The notes under the pieces: model-generated
Told to the model about the DNA's origin: nothing
What the model saw: only the letters and a program-made list of their open reading frames with translations
Database searches by the model: none
Shown here: positions 35,641-44,774 of the stretch, one piece after another
Layout: every line of letters starts with the position of its first letter
How positions within the stretch are numbered: the first letter of the stretch is position 1
NCBI GenBank assembly: GCA_963839165.1
Contig: CAWIUG010000036.1
Location: forward strand, 372,001-436,000
Reading direction: 5' to 3'
DNA: 64,000 nt
Origin: DATFVA01 sp963839165
GTDB taxonomy: Bacteria > Bacteroidota > Ignavibacteria > Ignavibacteriales > Ignavibacteriaceae
Made by a program: the position numbers and the translations under genes

Positions 35641-36310
35641 AATTATCCTCCTGTTTCCTATTATTCAAAGCAAAGAATCCCAGCACCGCTGCATATCCGA
35701 ACGCGAACTTACAGAGCACGCTCTCGATACTGTGCAGCAAACCCGGCAAATTTAACAAAAGTAGGATGAAAGATGCTACAACCGGGATAATAATTATATA
35801 ATGACCGTTTAATAATAGTCGGGTCTGTTTTACCGGGAAATCCCTGTTATTAAGATTACGGTATAATAAGAAAAATGAAATAAAGATGGGAAGGTAGTAG
35901 AACACACCATATAAAACCCCGAGGGGAAAATTATACGAAACATAAAACACCGTGCATTTAACCACTTCAAATTCGTTGATCACTGATGAATAATACAAAA
36001 CAAAAAAGATTGCAGGTAGAAAAATCAACGGGACAAGTCTGGATCTTATTTTAAGGTAAGTTAACACCAGGAGCAGACTTAACGGCGGAAGCAAGGAGAT
36101 AACCGCGAAAGCCGTATAGGCCATCCGGGGAGATTTAATTTCTATTCCGCAAATAAGATACTCAATTACCTGGTAGCCGGTAAGAAGCAGAATTATGGCG
36201 AACACAATGATATTCATTTTATTTTTATCTGCGAATATCACCAGGTTAACCAGAAGGACAATTTCGATACAAGCGATTAAGAGGGAAACAATCCCGTCGA
36301 GACTATTCAA
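35639..36310 (-). CDS. Hypothetical multi-pass membrane protein
   Basis: This 223-residue protein has about seven hydrophobic segments (for example GIVSLLIACIEIVLLVNLVIF, IIVFAIILLLTGYQVIEYLI, AVISLLPPLSLLLVLTYLKI and YIIIIPVVASFILLLLNLPG). The layout recalls the 7TM part of some histidine-kinase N-termini, but no signalling domain follows. It begins with TTG at 36310, the first start after an in-frame stop, without a clear Shine-Dalgarno. The end NNRKQEDN overlaps the palindromic repeat. No function assigned. Confidence 0.6.
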   Translation of the reverse strand: MNSLDGIVSLLIACIEIVLLVNLVIFADKNKMNIIVFAIILLLTGYQVIEYLICGIEIKSPRMAYTAFAVISLLPPLSLLLVLTYLKIRSRLVPLIFLPAIFFVLYYSSVINEFEVVKCTVFYVSYNFPLGVLYGVFYYLPIFISFFLLYRNLNNRDFPVKQTRLLLNGHYIIIIPVVASFILLLLNLPGLLHSIESVLCKFAFGYAAVLGFFALNNRKQEDN

Positions 36311-36525
36311 TGATTTCTATAAGTGGTTATCAAATTCATCTGTAAATATAATTAATTACTCTTAATACTTTTTTTATTAGTCGTTGCCAGGCATCATTGG
36401 CTATCCCCATCTTCATTTATTGATTATTTAATCAGACTGAATTAATTTTGTCAGGGGCGATAATATTAGGGAGACGCCAGGGTTTGACCAAACTGGAATG
36501 AGTAATCTAATTATGATTTTTTAAC

Positions 36526-36554
36526 TTGACAAACATCTCAATTTGAGATATATT
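36526..36554 (+). promoter_or_regulatory. higBA promoter
   Basis: TTGACA (36526-36531), 17-bp spacer, TATATT (36549-36554). The higB ATG begins 4 bp later, so the mRNA should start at or next to the start codon. Confidence 0.8.
36535..36549. promoter_or_regulatory. Probable HigA operator
   Basis: ATCTCA-ATT-TGAGAT is a perfect inverted repeat between the -35 and -10 elements. HigA-type antitoxins with an HTH normally bind such a site to repress their own operon. Confidence 0.65.
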
Positions 36555-36558
36555 ATTT

Positions 36559-36843
36559 ATGCATATTATTACAAGAAAAAGGTTACACGAATTTAGTAAA
36601 AGGTATCAGGATTCCGGAATACCCCTGGAGCGATGGTATCGCATTGTAAAACAAAGTAATTATAATTCATTTGCTGAATTAAAAAAGACATTTCCTTCAG
36701 CTGATCAGGTTGGAAAGTTTACAATATTTAATATTGGAGGAAACAAGTACCGTTTGGTTGCCTATATAGTATATTCTGCGAGACGCATTTATATACGACA
36801 CATTTTAACTCATACCGAATATGATAAAGAAAGTTGGAAATAA
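36559..36843 (+). CDS. higB: HigB-family toxin (mRNA interferase, RelE fold)
   Basis: HigB cuts mRNA on the ribosome unless bound by HigA. The 94-residue protein matches the family closely: start MHIITRKRLHEFSKRY, then WYRIVKQSNYNSFAELKKTF, SADQVGKFTIFNIGGNKYRL and the end IRHILTHTEYDKESWK. Toxin-first order is typical of higBA. The ATG is right after the -10 element with no room for a Shine-Dalgarno, so translation is probably leaderless. The region is a bit richer in AT than its neighbours, in keeping with mobile module history. Confidence 0.93.
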   Translation: MHIITRKRLHEFSKRYQDSGIPLERWYRIVKQSNYNSFAELKKTFPSADQVGKFTIFNIGGNKYRLVAYIVYSARRIYIRHILTHTEYDKESWK

Positions 36844-36847
36844 TAAG

Positions 36848-37267
36848 ATGGTTAAAGAAAAAGAAGAAATAAAAAGAACTGTCAAAGTCTGGCCAGCTGT
36901 TTCCCCTGTAGTGTCGACAATCCATACAGAGCGTCACTACAATAGAGTCGTAAAAATAGTTGACCAGTTGATTGATGATGTTAGTAAAAAATCTGATCCA
37001 GTAAAAGAATCATTAATTGATACACTTGGCACTTTAATTAAGGATTATGAAGATAGAAATTTTGCAGAACCCGTGGGAGACCCAATCGGGAATCTTAAGT
37101 TTTTATTAGAGGAACATGGGATGACACAAAGTGATCTTAAAGCGATCGGTAGTCAAGGTGTGGTATCAGAGATATTAAACCGCAAAAGGAAGCTAAATTT
37201 AAGGCAGGTGATTGTGCTTAGCAAAGTATTTTCTGTTTCTCCTTCAGTCTTTATTGAAAATACCTGA
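36848..37267 (+). CDS. higA: HigA-family antitoxin with helix-turn-helix
   Basis: The 140-residue protein from ATG 36848 has an N-terminal toxin-binding part and a C-terminal Xre-type HTH (LKFLLEEHGMTQSDLKAIGSQGVVSEILNRKRKLNLRQ; key parts MTQSDL and SEILNRKRKL) ending in the usual LSKVFSVSPSVFIE. It neutralises HigB and represses the operon. It starts 4 bp after the higB stop. An in-frame ATG at 36821 lies inside higB and lacks a better ribosome site, so I prefer 36848. Confidence 0.92.
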   Translation: MVKEKEEIKRTVKVWPAVSPVVSTIHTERHYNRVVKIVDQLIDDVSKKSDPVKESLIDTLGTLIKDYEDRNFAEPVGDPIGNLKFLLEEHGMTQSDLKAIGSQGVVSEILNRKRKLNLRQVIVLSKVFSVSPSVFIENT

Positions 37268-37373
37268 TTAGAGGGAACCTTATCCGGACAGAAGGATTAT
37301 ATCCGAAAAGTAAAAAAGCGGAATAATAAAGTAACTAATAATTTCAGCCAGCAAGCAGGCTTATCCCCGGATA

Positions 37374-37464
37374 GACCTGCCTGAGGCAGGCATATCCGAG
37401 ATCGAAAAATATTTAGAGATATCCTGAATCAGCTTGTCTGCCCCAGGCAGGTTCCGGATGACAA
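37374..37464. repeat. Cluster of palindromic repeats between higA and the tricorn gene
   Basis: CCTGCCTGAGGCAGG (37376-37390) is a perfect palindrome, and an inverted near-copy of GACCTGCCTGAGGCAG lies at 37438-37454 (CTGCC-CCA-GGCAG). The second sits inside a diverged copy of the CCTGAA...GGATGACAA element also seen at 35612. The area is the convergent gap between higBA and the protease. Confidence 0.55.
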
Positions 37465-37468
37465 TAAT

Positions 37469-40400
37469 TTATTTCAACTGGTTCATAAGCTCATCTACTG
37501 CTTTCTTAAGCTGGGCATCTGTGCCTTTGGCACGGTAATCAGGCGCGTTCTCAACCACAAAATCAGGGGTTGCGGGCTCATCTTCCATATCATTGCCTGT
37601 CTTCTTTACATACCATCCCCGGCCGGGGAGCCGCACAAATGTACCGTCAACCATACTTCTTCCTCCGGTTGAGATAACCGCACCGAATGTCGGCTGTCCA
37701 ACCAGTTTTCCTATTCCAAGAGTCTGGTATGCGTGAGAGAAGATCTCCGCATTAGAGTAGCTGTTCGCGTTACAGAGAGCGATGCTTGGTTTTATCCAGG
37801 CAGAATAAGGAAGTCTTTCACCAAGTGGATAATAATCAGCAAACTTAGGATTATTTACCGAAAGAGAATCAGCCGCTCCTCTGGGGATTGTGTAAGCATG
37901 CTGTTTGTAATTTAGCACCATCATCAGGTAGTCGGTTGTCCATCCACCTCCGTTATAGCGCACATCCACAACGAGTCCATCTTTGCCGTAACCGGTTGCC
38001 GCAAGCTCACGCTCAAATTCTTCAAAGCTGTCCCATCCCATCGCCTTAATATGAATATATCCTATTCTGCCGCCGGAATATTCGTCCGTCAGTTTCTTCC
38101 TGTCCAGCACCCATTCATTGTAAAGCAGATCATTAATATTGCTGACGGGGCGAATAATAACTTCCCTTGTTTTTCCATCTTTTCGTTTTACTGCCAGCAG
38201 AACTCTCTCATCAGCAGTATTAACAAACTTAGAATAGAAGTTTACATCACCGCCCACAGGTTCACCGTTCACTTGAGTAATTACATCACCAACATACAGC
38301 TTACTTTCTGTTTTGTCTGCAGGACTCTCAGGTACTACGCGTTCGACAAGAATTCCACCGTCTTCATTCCCTATCTCAATCCCGAGCAATCCGGTTACTT
38401 CTTTCTGAGTCTCCTCCCTGTCGTTTCCATACATACCCATATGACTTGCGTTTATCTGTCCCAGCATAAAATTAAACATATACCTGAAGTCGCGGCTCGT
38501 GGAAGCAGCCATCACCCAGGGTTTATATTTCGTCTTAATCGAATCCCAGTTATGTCCGTTATATCCGGGATCATAAAAACCATCCCTTATCATCCTCCAG
38601 GATTCCTCAAAAATCTGTTCCTTCTCGGCTGTATAATTTATCTGCATCTTCGCCGAGTAGGAAAGTCCCTCCTCCTTCTTTTTATCAAGATCGACCTTTA
38701 CAAGCTTACCGTCACCTTTGAACAGGTAAAGATTCTTCACATCCTTATCGGGTTTCAGCGAAGAATATGCATCGCTTCCCTTTATAATAGATTCGAAATC
38801 CTTACCATCCCACTTAATGCTGTAGAGCGAGTAATCAAGCTTCTTCGCTTTCCCCGATGAATAAGGGGCAGTGAAGTAGAAAGTTTCGCCGTCGGCAGAG
38901 ATAACAGGGTTTCTCTCATCGCCGGGCATCGAAGTAACCTGCACCAGACGTTTATATATATCCGCGAAATCAATCACAACCGGCTTCACCTTAGTTGAAT
39001 CCTTATCTTTTTTCTTATCTTCTTTCTTCACCGGCTCCTCATACTCCCAGTCCTGCTGCGTCTTCTCCCAGTCGGCTTTCTTGAGCCATACGAACCAGAT
39101 ATCGGCGCTGCGATTATTTCTCTCAGAAACAAAACCGAGCTTGGAACCGTCGGGACTCCAGAACGGCTGCGCATCCATTCTCGGGTGCATGCTCACATTC
39201 ATTGCCTCGTGCGAGTTATCCGCGGCCTGTATGAAAATTTCATTATTGAAGTAGAGATCTGCCTTTGAGTAGGCGAGCCATTTAGAATCGGGACTCCATG
39301 CAAGATCCTCCGGCTGAGACCAGTCATCCGACAATAACTTTTCACCCGACAGCTTTCCATTCTTATCGATCTTCGCGGTAACCAGCTGACCGTTCCCACG
39401 AACATACGCAATCATTTCACCATCGGGAGAAATCGCCAATACGGATTCATCCTTATCAGTACTAGTGATCCGTTCAATTTTATGCTTCAGACTTCTGAAA
39501 ATGTTTGTCTCATTCTTATCCGAAGAAGAAACAGCATAGATGTCGAACTGTCCCGCTTCATCCGAAACGAACACAATAGTGGAATCATTAACCCACTGAG
39601 GATTCTCCTCGCGGGAGGGACTCTTTGTGAGGTTAACAGTAAGACTTTTATCCTTATCATTCTCAGTAACAAAAATATCTCCGCGCACTGCGAGAGCGAT
39701 ATACTTTCCGTTAGGCGAAAGAGAAAACTCAGACGCCCTGGAAGTGAAAGTCTTCCACTCGTAAGGATCAAGCTTATAATCAGACGATACATCGATGGAG
39801 AGTTTATTGAGGTTTGATCCGTCGCCATTAATAGTATAGAGGTTCATGTCTTTCTCAAGCACAAGCTTACTGCCATCGCTGCTCACGCTGAAATTGCGGA
39901 CTCCGTCATCAGTAAAGCTGGTAACAGCGGAATCATTCAGCTTCTCACCATCAGAACCAAGAGATAACTTCCGGACATTATACTTCCCGCTTGAAGAACT
40001 GATATAGAAAATTGTTCGTTCACCGCCCCACCAGGGTGAATAATCATTTCCCATAAAATTGGTAAGCTGGATATATGTTTTATTCTGAGTATCGTAGAGC
40101 CAGATATCGCGGTTAGCAGAGCCGCGGTATTCCTCGCGCGGAATGCGGCAGTCGCCTTTGGTAAATGCGATAAATCTTCCGTCCGGTGATTCAGCAGGAT
40201 CATATCCGAGAGCGTCGAGAGTCCTTTCCGGAGTTCCTCCGTTTGGTGAAGCCGTGTAAATTTCCGGCGACCATTCTACTGAGCTATAATTTCTCCTGGT
40301 GGTAAAATAGATCTTCCCGCTTTTCGACCAGCTGCTGACCTCATCACCGGCAGAGTGATACGTGAGCCGCGAGGGCCTTCCTCCGAAGGCATCAACAACA

Positions 40401-40672
40401 TAGACATCAGAATTTCCGAAACGCTCACTATTAAAGGCAAGCTTATAGCCGTCGGGACTCCAGACGCTGTATGTTTCAATTCCCTCGTGTTCGGTGATCC
40501 TTTCCGCGCGTCCTCCAGACGAGGAAACCGTCCATACATCCCCCTGGAACGAAAACGCAATCCTCGAACCATCATTATTGATAGACGGATACAGCAGCAG
40601 CGGCTGACCCTGTGAATAAGCAAAAGTAGAAATTAAGATAAAACTTGCAAAGAAAGTTAGATACCTCAACAT
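37469..40672 (-). CDS. Tricorn-like S41 family peptidase
   Basis: This large exported protease has a signal peptide (MLRYLTFFASFILISTFAYSQ) and N-terminal PD40/WD40-like propeller blades (NNDGSRIAFSFQGDVWTV, WSPDGYKLAFNSERFG, SPDGEMIAYVRGNG, SPDGSKLGFVSERN) up to about residue 560. Then come a tricorn core, a PDZ domain (about 750-840) and the S41 catalytic domain with the active Ser in NANSYSNAEIF. Tricorn family enzymes break down peptides. I chose ATG 40672, with GGAG 7 nt upstream, over the ATG at 40708, since the signal peptide then begins the protein. It stands alone. Confidence 0.92.
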   Translation of the reverse strand: MLRYLTFFASFILISTFAYSQGQPLLLYPSINNDGSRIAFSFQGDVWTVSSSGGRAERITEHEGIETYSVWSPDGYKLAFNSERFGNSDVYVVDAFGGRPSRLTYHSAGDEVSSWSKSGKIYFTTRRNYSSVEWSPEIYTASPNGGTPERTLDALGYDPAESPDGRFIAFTKGDCRIPREEYRGSANRDIWLYDTQNKTYIQLTNFMGNDYSPWWGGERTIFYISSSSGKYNVRKLSLGSDGEKLNDSAVTSFTDDGVRNFSVSSDGSKLVLEKDMNLYTINGDGSNLNKLSIDVSSDYKLDPYEWKTFTSRASEFSLSPNGKYIALAVRGDIFVTENDKDKSLTVNLTKSPSREENPQWVNDSTIVFVSDEAGQFDIYAVSSSDKNETNIFRSLKHKIERITSTDKDESVLAISPDGEMIAYVRGNGQLVTAKIDKNGKLSGEKLLSDDWSQPEDLAWSPDSKWLAYSKADLYFNNEIFIQAADNSHEAMNVSMHPRMDAQPFWSPDGSKLGFVSERNNRSADIWFVWLKKADWEKTQQDWEYEEPVKKEDKKKDKDSTKVKPVVIDFADIYKRLVQVTSMPGDERNPVISADGETFYFTAPYSSGKAKKLDYSLYSIKWDGKDFESIIKGSDAYSSLKPDKDVKNLYLFKGDGKLVKVDLDKKKEEGLSYSAKMQINYTAEKEQIFEESWRMIRDGFYDPGYNGHNWDSIKTKYKPWVMAASTSRDFRYMFNFMLGQINASHMGMYGNDREETQKEVTGLLGIEIGNEDGGILVERVVPESPADKTESKLYVGDVITQVNGEPVGGDVNFYSKFVNTADERVLLAVKRKDGKTREVIIRPVSNINDLLYNEWVLDRKKLTDEYSGGRIGYIHIKAMGWDSFEEFERELAATGYGKDGLVVDVRYNGGGWTTDYLMMVLNYKQHAYTIPRGAADSLSVNNPKFADYYPLGERLPYSAWIKPSIALCNANSYSNAEIFSHAYQTLGIGKLVGQPTFGAVISTGGRSMVDGTFVRLPGRGWYVKKTGNDMEDEPATPDFVVENAPDYRAKGTDAQLKKAVDELMNQLK

Positions 40673-41100
40673 AACACACTCCGGTATTTTTGAACAAAAG
40701 ATTCCCAAATATAACCCTATCTATTAAAAATCTGGACCGATAAAATGATAAACGGTTCTAAAATTATTTAAGGTATGATTGAGAGCTTATTTCTTTACCA
40801 TTAACGGTAAATGATTAGCGAATATTTTTGCTTAGAGGCAAAAATTTTAGATTCCACAAATGGTGCTTATTGCAGGCTTCCGCGATGTATTTAATTTAAC
40901 AACCTTCGCTGCATTAAATTTTATTATTGGATATTTATTCTGTCTTATTTATATTCCTATCAACTTTCATAAAGGGCCGGATCTTCTCCGGTTAGATGGT
41001 AAAACTGTTCCCTGGTTCGTAAGGTGTATGAAGGGTATTCTGCTTAACCGAACCACTTCATTCTTTAAGATATTATTACTAATCTTTCTAAAGGTTGAAT
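40673..41100. other. Intergenic region, no gene seen
   Basis: The 428-bp gap between the tricorn gene (minus) and the acyltransferase (plus) must hold both promoters. An 86-codon frame at 40860-41120 has no ribosome site and overlaps the acyltransferase start, so I do not count it. No repeat or hairpin of note is visible. Confidence 0.4.
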
Positions 41101-42144
41101 TTGAAACTGGCGTACTATAAAAATCTGGACGGCACGCGCGGAATCGCAGCATTAATGGTGCTTGTACATCATTTTTTCTACTTCAACGATACTGACTATC
41201 CGATCAATATGGATTTCTACCGTGAAATCACTGAATTCGGGCAGCATGGTGTTTCATTATTTTTCGTGCTGTCAGGATTTGTAATCACCCGAATTTTAAT
41301 CAACAATAGGGATGAACCTGATTACTTTAAATCTTTTTACAGACGTCGCATATTAAGAATTTTACCTTTGTACTACCTCTATCTCTTTTTTGTCTTTTTT
41401 CTGCTGCCTGTTATACTTGATTCCGATTTTGTGGACTTCGAGCTTCAGCTACCCTATTACTTATATGCGCAAAACATAGTCGATCTGTTGGGTATCGACG
41501 CTGCCGGTCCCGGACATTATTGGTCACTAGCCGTTGAAGAGCATTTTTACCTTATCTGGCCTCTGGTGATTTTTCTTACCCGGCCACAACATCTATGGAA
41601 GGTTATCGGGGTATCTGTTATTCTCATTTTTATCCTCAGGTATTTTATGTTGAGCGAGGGATTGGAAATTAACCATTTTACTTTTACACGGATTGACCAG
41701 TTATTGTTTGGAACAGGTTTAGCGCTTCTTGAATTTAATGGATTCCTGAAGAAAAAGAAGGCCTCATTTTACTTTATAGTGGCCGGGTTATCAATAATTC
41801 CAATAGCCGCCTTCACATATTATCTGCAAAAGCATTTTTTCTTCACAAAGGAAATGCTGAAATCTTCTCTTCAGGCTCTGTTTTTCTTCAGCATAATAGG
41901 ATATCTGATTGCCAGTAATGTGCAGAACAGTGTAAATAGAATACTTTCAAGCAGAGTTTTGCAATACCTTGGAAAAATAAGTTACGGCCTTTACGTCTGG
42001 CATGTTGCCGTATTATTTATATTGCTCGAATACGTAATCACAGGTTCCCTGATTTTAGATTTGTTATTGTTAATTGTCATTTCAATTATGATGGCGCATA
42101 TCAGTTATAAATACTTTGAGAGTTATTTTCTGCGATTAAAATAG
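41101..42144 (+). CDS. Acyltransferase 3 (OafA-like) membrane protein
   Basis: Acyltransferase-3 proteins move acetyl or other acyl groups onto surface sugars. The family start is clear: NLDGTRGIAALMVLVHHFFY with the essential His pair, FFVLSGFVITRI, FYRRRILRILPLYYLY and GHYWSLAVEEHFYLIWP. About ten membrane segments follow and the end ISYKYFESYFLRLK is usual. I choose TTG 41101 (MKLAYYKNLDG) because AAAGG lies 6 nt upstream; TTG 41095 is also possible. No glycan gene is adjacent, so the target is unknown. Confidence 0.9.
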   Translation: MKLAYYKNLDGTRGIAALMVLVHHFFYFNDTDYPINMDFYREITEFGQHGVSLFFVLSGFVITRILINNRDEPDYFKSFYRRRILRILPLYYLYLFFVFFLLPVILDSDFVDFELQLPYYLYAQNIVDLLGIDAAGPGHYWSLAVEEHFYLIWPLVIFLTRPQHLWKVIGVSVILIFILRYFMLSEGLEINHFTFTRIDQLLFGTGLALLEFNGFLKKKKASFYFIVAGLSIIPIAAFTYYLQKHFFFTKEMLKSSLQALFFFSIIGYLIASNVQNSVNRILSSRVLQYLGKISYGLYVWHVAVLFILLEYVITGSLILDLLLLIVISIMMAHISYKYFESYFLRLK

Positions 42145-42416
42145 AAACGAGTTCATCCGGACAAAACCAGGGACTTCCCACAACCCTAACCTCCTCTGCT
42201 ACGCGGCAATTCTGTTTGTTTACTCCCCCTATTGAATGCTTTCTTATTAAATATACTTCGGATTTGCCGTTTTTGATGGCCTTGTTATACTATCATTAAT
42301 CCTTTAAATTCTGTGCTGTTGAGCTAACAACCCCAAACAAGATTTTACACTTAAGCTTTTGCAAGTTTAATTGATAATTATTCATTTTTTAAAATCATTT
42401 ATGAAGAGGAGAACCA

Positions 42417-44669
42417 ATGGGAAAAAAAGAAGATAAAATTCCGGGAAAAGTAGTAGATACTTTGAATAAGGGTGAAGCCGAGTGCCCTTTCACTACCGGG
42501 GCTCTTAAGCACGGTGCGGGAGGCGGTACACGCAACCGCGACTGGTGGCCCAACCTGCTAAATCTGAATATCCTCCGTCAGCATTCTTCTGAATCCAACC
42601 CTCTGGGTGAAGAATTTAACTACGCTGAGGAATTCAAGACGCTTGATCTTAAAGCAGTTAAAAAAGATATTTTCGAACTGATGACTACATCGCAGGACTG
42701 GTGGCCGGCAGATTACGGCCATTACGGACCCTTCTTCATTCGTATGTCGTGGCACAGCGCAGGTACTTATAGAATTTCAGACGGACGCGGAGGAGGAGGC
42801 ACCGGCGCTCAGCGGTTTGCACCTTTAAACAGCTGGCCGGATAATGCCAATCTGGATAAAGCACGTTTATTATTATGGCCGATCAAACAGAAATACGGCA
42901 GGAAGATTTCCTGGGCTGATCTTATAATTCTTGCAGGCAACTGCGCCCTTGAATCGATGGGTTTTAAGACTTTCGGATACGGAGGCGGACGTGAGGACGT
43001 ATGGCAATCACCCGAAGATATTTACTGGGGTTCTGAAGGCGAGTGGCTGGGAGATAACCGGTATGAAGGAGAACGCGAGCTGGAAAATCCTCTTGCGGCG
43101 GTCCAGATGGGACTTATATATGTAAATCCCGAAGGTCCTAATGGGAATCCTGATCCTGTTGCTGCCGCACACGATGTACGTGAGACTTTCGGCCGAATGG
43201 CAATGAATGATGAAGAGACTGTTGCCCTGATTGCAGGTGGGCATAGTTTCGGAAAGACCCACGGAGCTGGTAACCCGAATGAGTACGTTGGTCCTGAACC
43301 CGCAGGTGCTTCTATTGAGGAACAAGGTTTGGGATGGAAGAATAAGTTAGGCACCGGCTTTGGCGATAATACAATTACAAGCGGACTTGAAGGAGCATGG
43401 ACAACCACACCAACGAAGTGGAGTAATAATTTCTTCGAGAACCTGTTTGGATATGAATGGGAACTGACCAAAAGTCCTGCCGGCGCACACCAGTGGAAAC
43501 CAAAAGGCGGTGCGGGTGAAGGACTTGTTCCCGATGCTCACGATCCTTCAAAGAAACATGCACCGTTTATGTTAACCACCGACCTCGCGCTAAGGTTCGA
43601 CCCTGCATATGAGAAGATATCCCGGCGTTTTTATGAGAACCCCGATGAGTTTGCGGATGCATTCGCAAGGGCATGGTTTAAACTGACGCACCGCGATATG
43701 GGGCCGAAAGCTCGCTACCTTGGTCCTGAAGTTCCTGAAGAAGATCTGATATGGCAGGATCCTATTCCGGCCGTTGACCATAAACTTATTGACGATAATG
43801 ATATTACTGATCTGAAGAAGAAGATACTTGCTTCAGGATTATCGGTTTCTGAACTGGTATCAGCAGCCTGGGCTTCAGCTTCTACATTCCGCGGCTCTGA
43901 TAAACGAGGCGGCGCGAATGGAGCGAGGGTACGACTTGCACCGCAAAAAAACTGGGAGGTTAACAATCCAGCTCAGCTTGCGAAAGTGCTGAAAACTCTG
44001 GAAGGGCTACAGAAGGACTTTAACAATACTCAGTCGGGCGGTAAGAAAGTTTCCCTGGCCGATCTGATCGTTCTTGGCGGCTGTGCTGCTGTTGAGAAAG
44101 CAGCGGTGGATGGCGGTCACGATATAAAAGTTCCGTTCACACCGGGCAGAGCCGATGCTACGCAGGAACAGACTGAAATAGACGCCTTTGGTCCTTTGGA
44201 ACCTGCAGGTGATGGGTTCCGCAATTATATGAGGCACAAACCCAATTACACTGCATCGGCTGAGGAAAGATTAGTTGACCGTGCTCAGCTGTTAACACTT
44301 ACTCCTCCCGAGATGACCGTGCTGGTAGGTGGTATGCGTGTACTTAATACAAATTATGACGGATCAAAACACGGTGTCTTCACCCAACGTCCCGGTAAAT
44401 TAACAAACGACTTCTTTATAAACCTGCTCGATCTTAGCACAAAGTGGGATGCGGTTTCAGAAGCACAGGATGTTTTCGAAGGCCGTAACCGTGGAACCAA
44501 TGAAGTTAAATGGACCGGCACACGTGTCGATCTCATTTTCGGCTCCAACTCAGAGCTTCGCGCCCTTGCTGAGGCTTATGCCTGCGAGGATTCGAAAGAG
44601 AAGTTCGTGAATGATTTCGTTGCGGCATGGAACAAGGTAATGAATCTCGACAGGTTCGACCTGAAGTAG
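42417..44669 (+). CDS. katG: Catalase-peroxidase
   Basis: KatG destroys hydrogen peroxide and also acts as a peroxidase. The 750-residue protein has the distal site R109-x-x-W112-H113 (IRMSWHSAGTYR), the IYVNPEGPNG segment whose Tyr joins the Trp-Tyr-Met adduct, and the proximal heme His H276 (GGHSFGKTHG). The second, non-catalytic half (from about 440) is complete. ATG 42417 follows GAGGAG by 6 nt. A terminator ends the gene at once, so it is monocistronic. Confidence 0.97.
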   Translation: MGKKEDKIPGKVVDTLNKGEAECPFTTGALKHGAGGGTRNRDWWPNLLNLNILRQHSSESNPLGEEFNYAEEFKTLDLKAVKKDIFELMTTSQDWWPADYGHYGPFFIRMSWHSAGTYRISDGRGGGGTGAQRFAPLNSWPDNANLDKARLLLWPIKQKYGRKISWADLIILAGNCALESMGFKTFGYGGGREDVWQSPEDIYWGSEGEWLGDNRYEGERELENPLAAVQMGLIYVNPEGPNGNPDPVAAAHDVRETFGRMAMNDEETVALIAGGHSFGKTHGAGNPNEYVGPEPAGASIEEQGLGWKNKLGTGFGDNTITSGLEGAWTTTPTKWSNNFFENLFGYEWELTKSPAGAHQWKPKGGAGEGLVPDAHDPSKKHAPFMLTTDLALRFDPAYEKISRRFYENPDEFADAFARAWFKLTHRDMGPKARYLGPEVPEEDLIWQDPIPAVDHKLIDDNDITDLKKKILASGLSVSELVSAAWASASTFRGSDKRGGANGARVRLAPQKNWEVNNPAQLAKVLKTLEGLQKDFNNTQSGGKKVSLADLIVLGGCAAVEKAAVDGGHDIKVPFTPGRADATQEQTEIDAFGPLEPAGDGFRNYMRHKPNYTASAEERLVDRAQLLTLTPPEMTVLVGGMRVLNTNYDGSKHGVFTQRPGKLTNDFFINLLDLSTKWDAVSEAQDVFEGRNRGTNEVKWTGTRVDLIFGSNSELRALAEAYACEDSKEKFVNDFVAAWNKVMNLDRFDLK

Positions 44670-44695
44670 GTTCATACCCCTTAAATTATAAAGAG

Positions 44696-44726
44696 AAAGG
44701 CGGCCTAAAATCTGGCCGCCTTTTTT
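44696..44726 (+). terminator. Intrinsic terminator after katG
   Basis: AAAGGCGGCC, an 8-nt loop, GGCCGCC and a run of six Ts, about 27 bp after the katG stop. Confidence 0.9.
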
Positions 44727-44774
44727 ATGAAACGTTCACCGCCATCGGAAAGTCCGAACAGCTAAGTAATAGAA

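Noticed and set aside
38051..38860. 269-codon frame antisense to the tricorn gene
   Set aside because: Long only because it mirrors codon use of the real gene; no recognisable domain and no start signal.
40860..41120. 86-codon hydrophobic frame before the acyltransferase
   Set aside because: No Shine-Dalgarno, no family resemblance, and it overlaps the acyltransferase start.
42371..42386. Fur/PerR-like box before katG
   Set aside because: TTGATAATTATTCAT has only an 8-bp ATAATTAT core that is truly symmetric, common in AT-rich DNA.
43022..43471. 149-codon frame antisense to katG
   Set aside because: Shadow of a strong coding frame on the other strand; no independent support.
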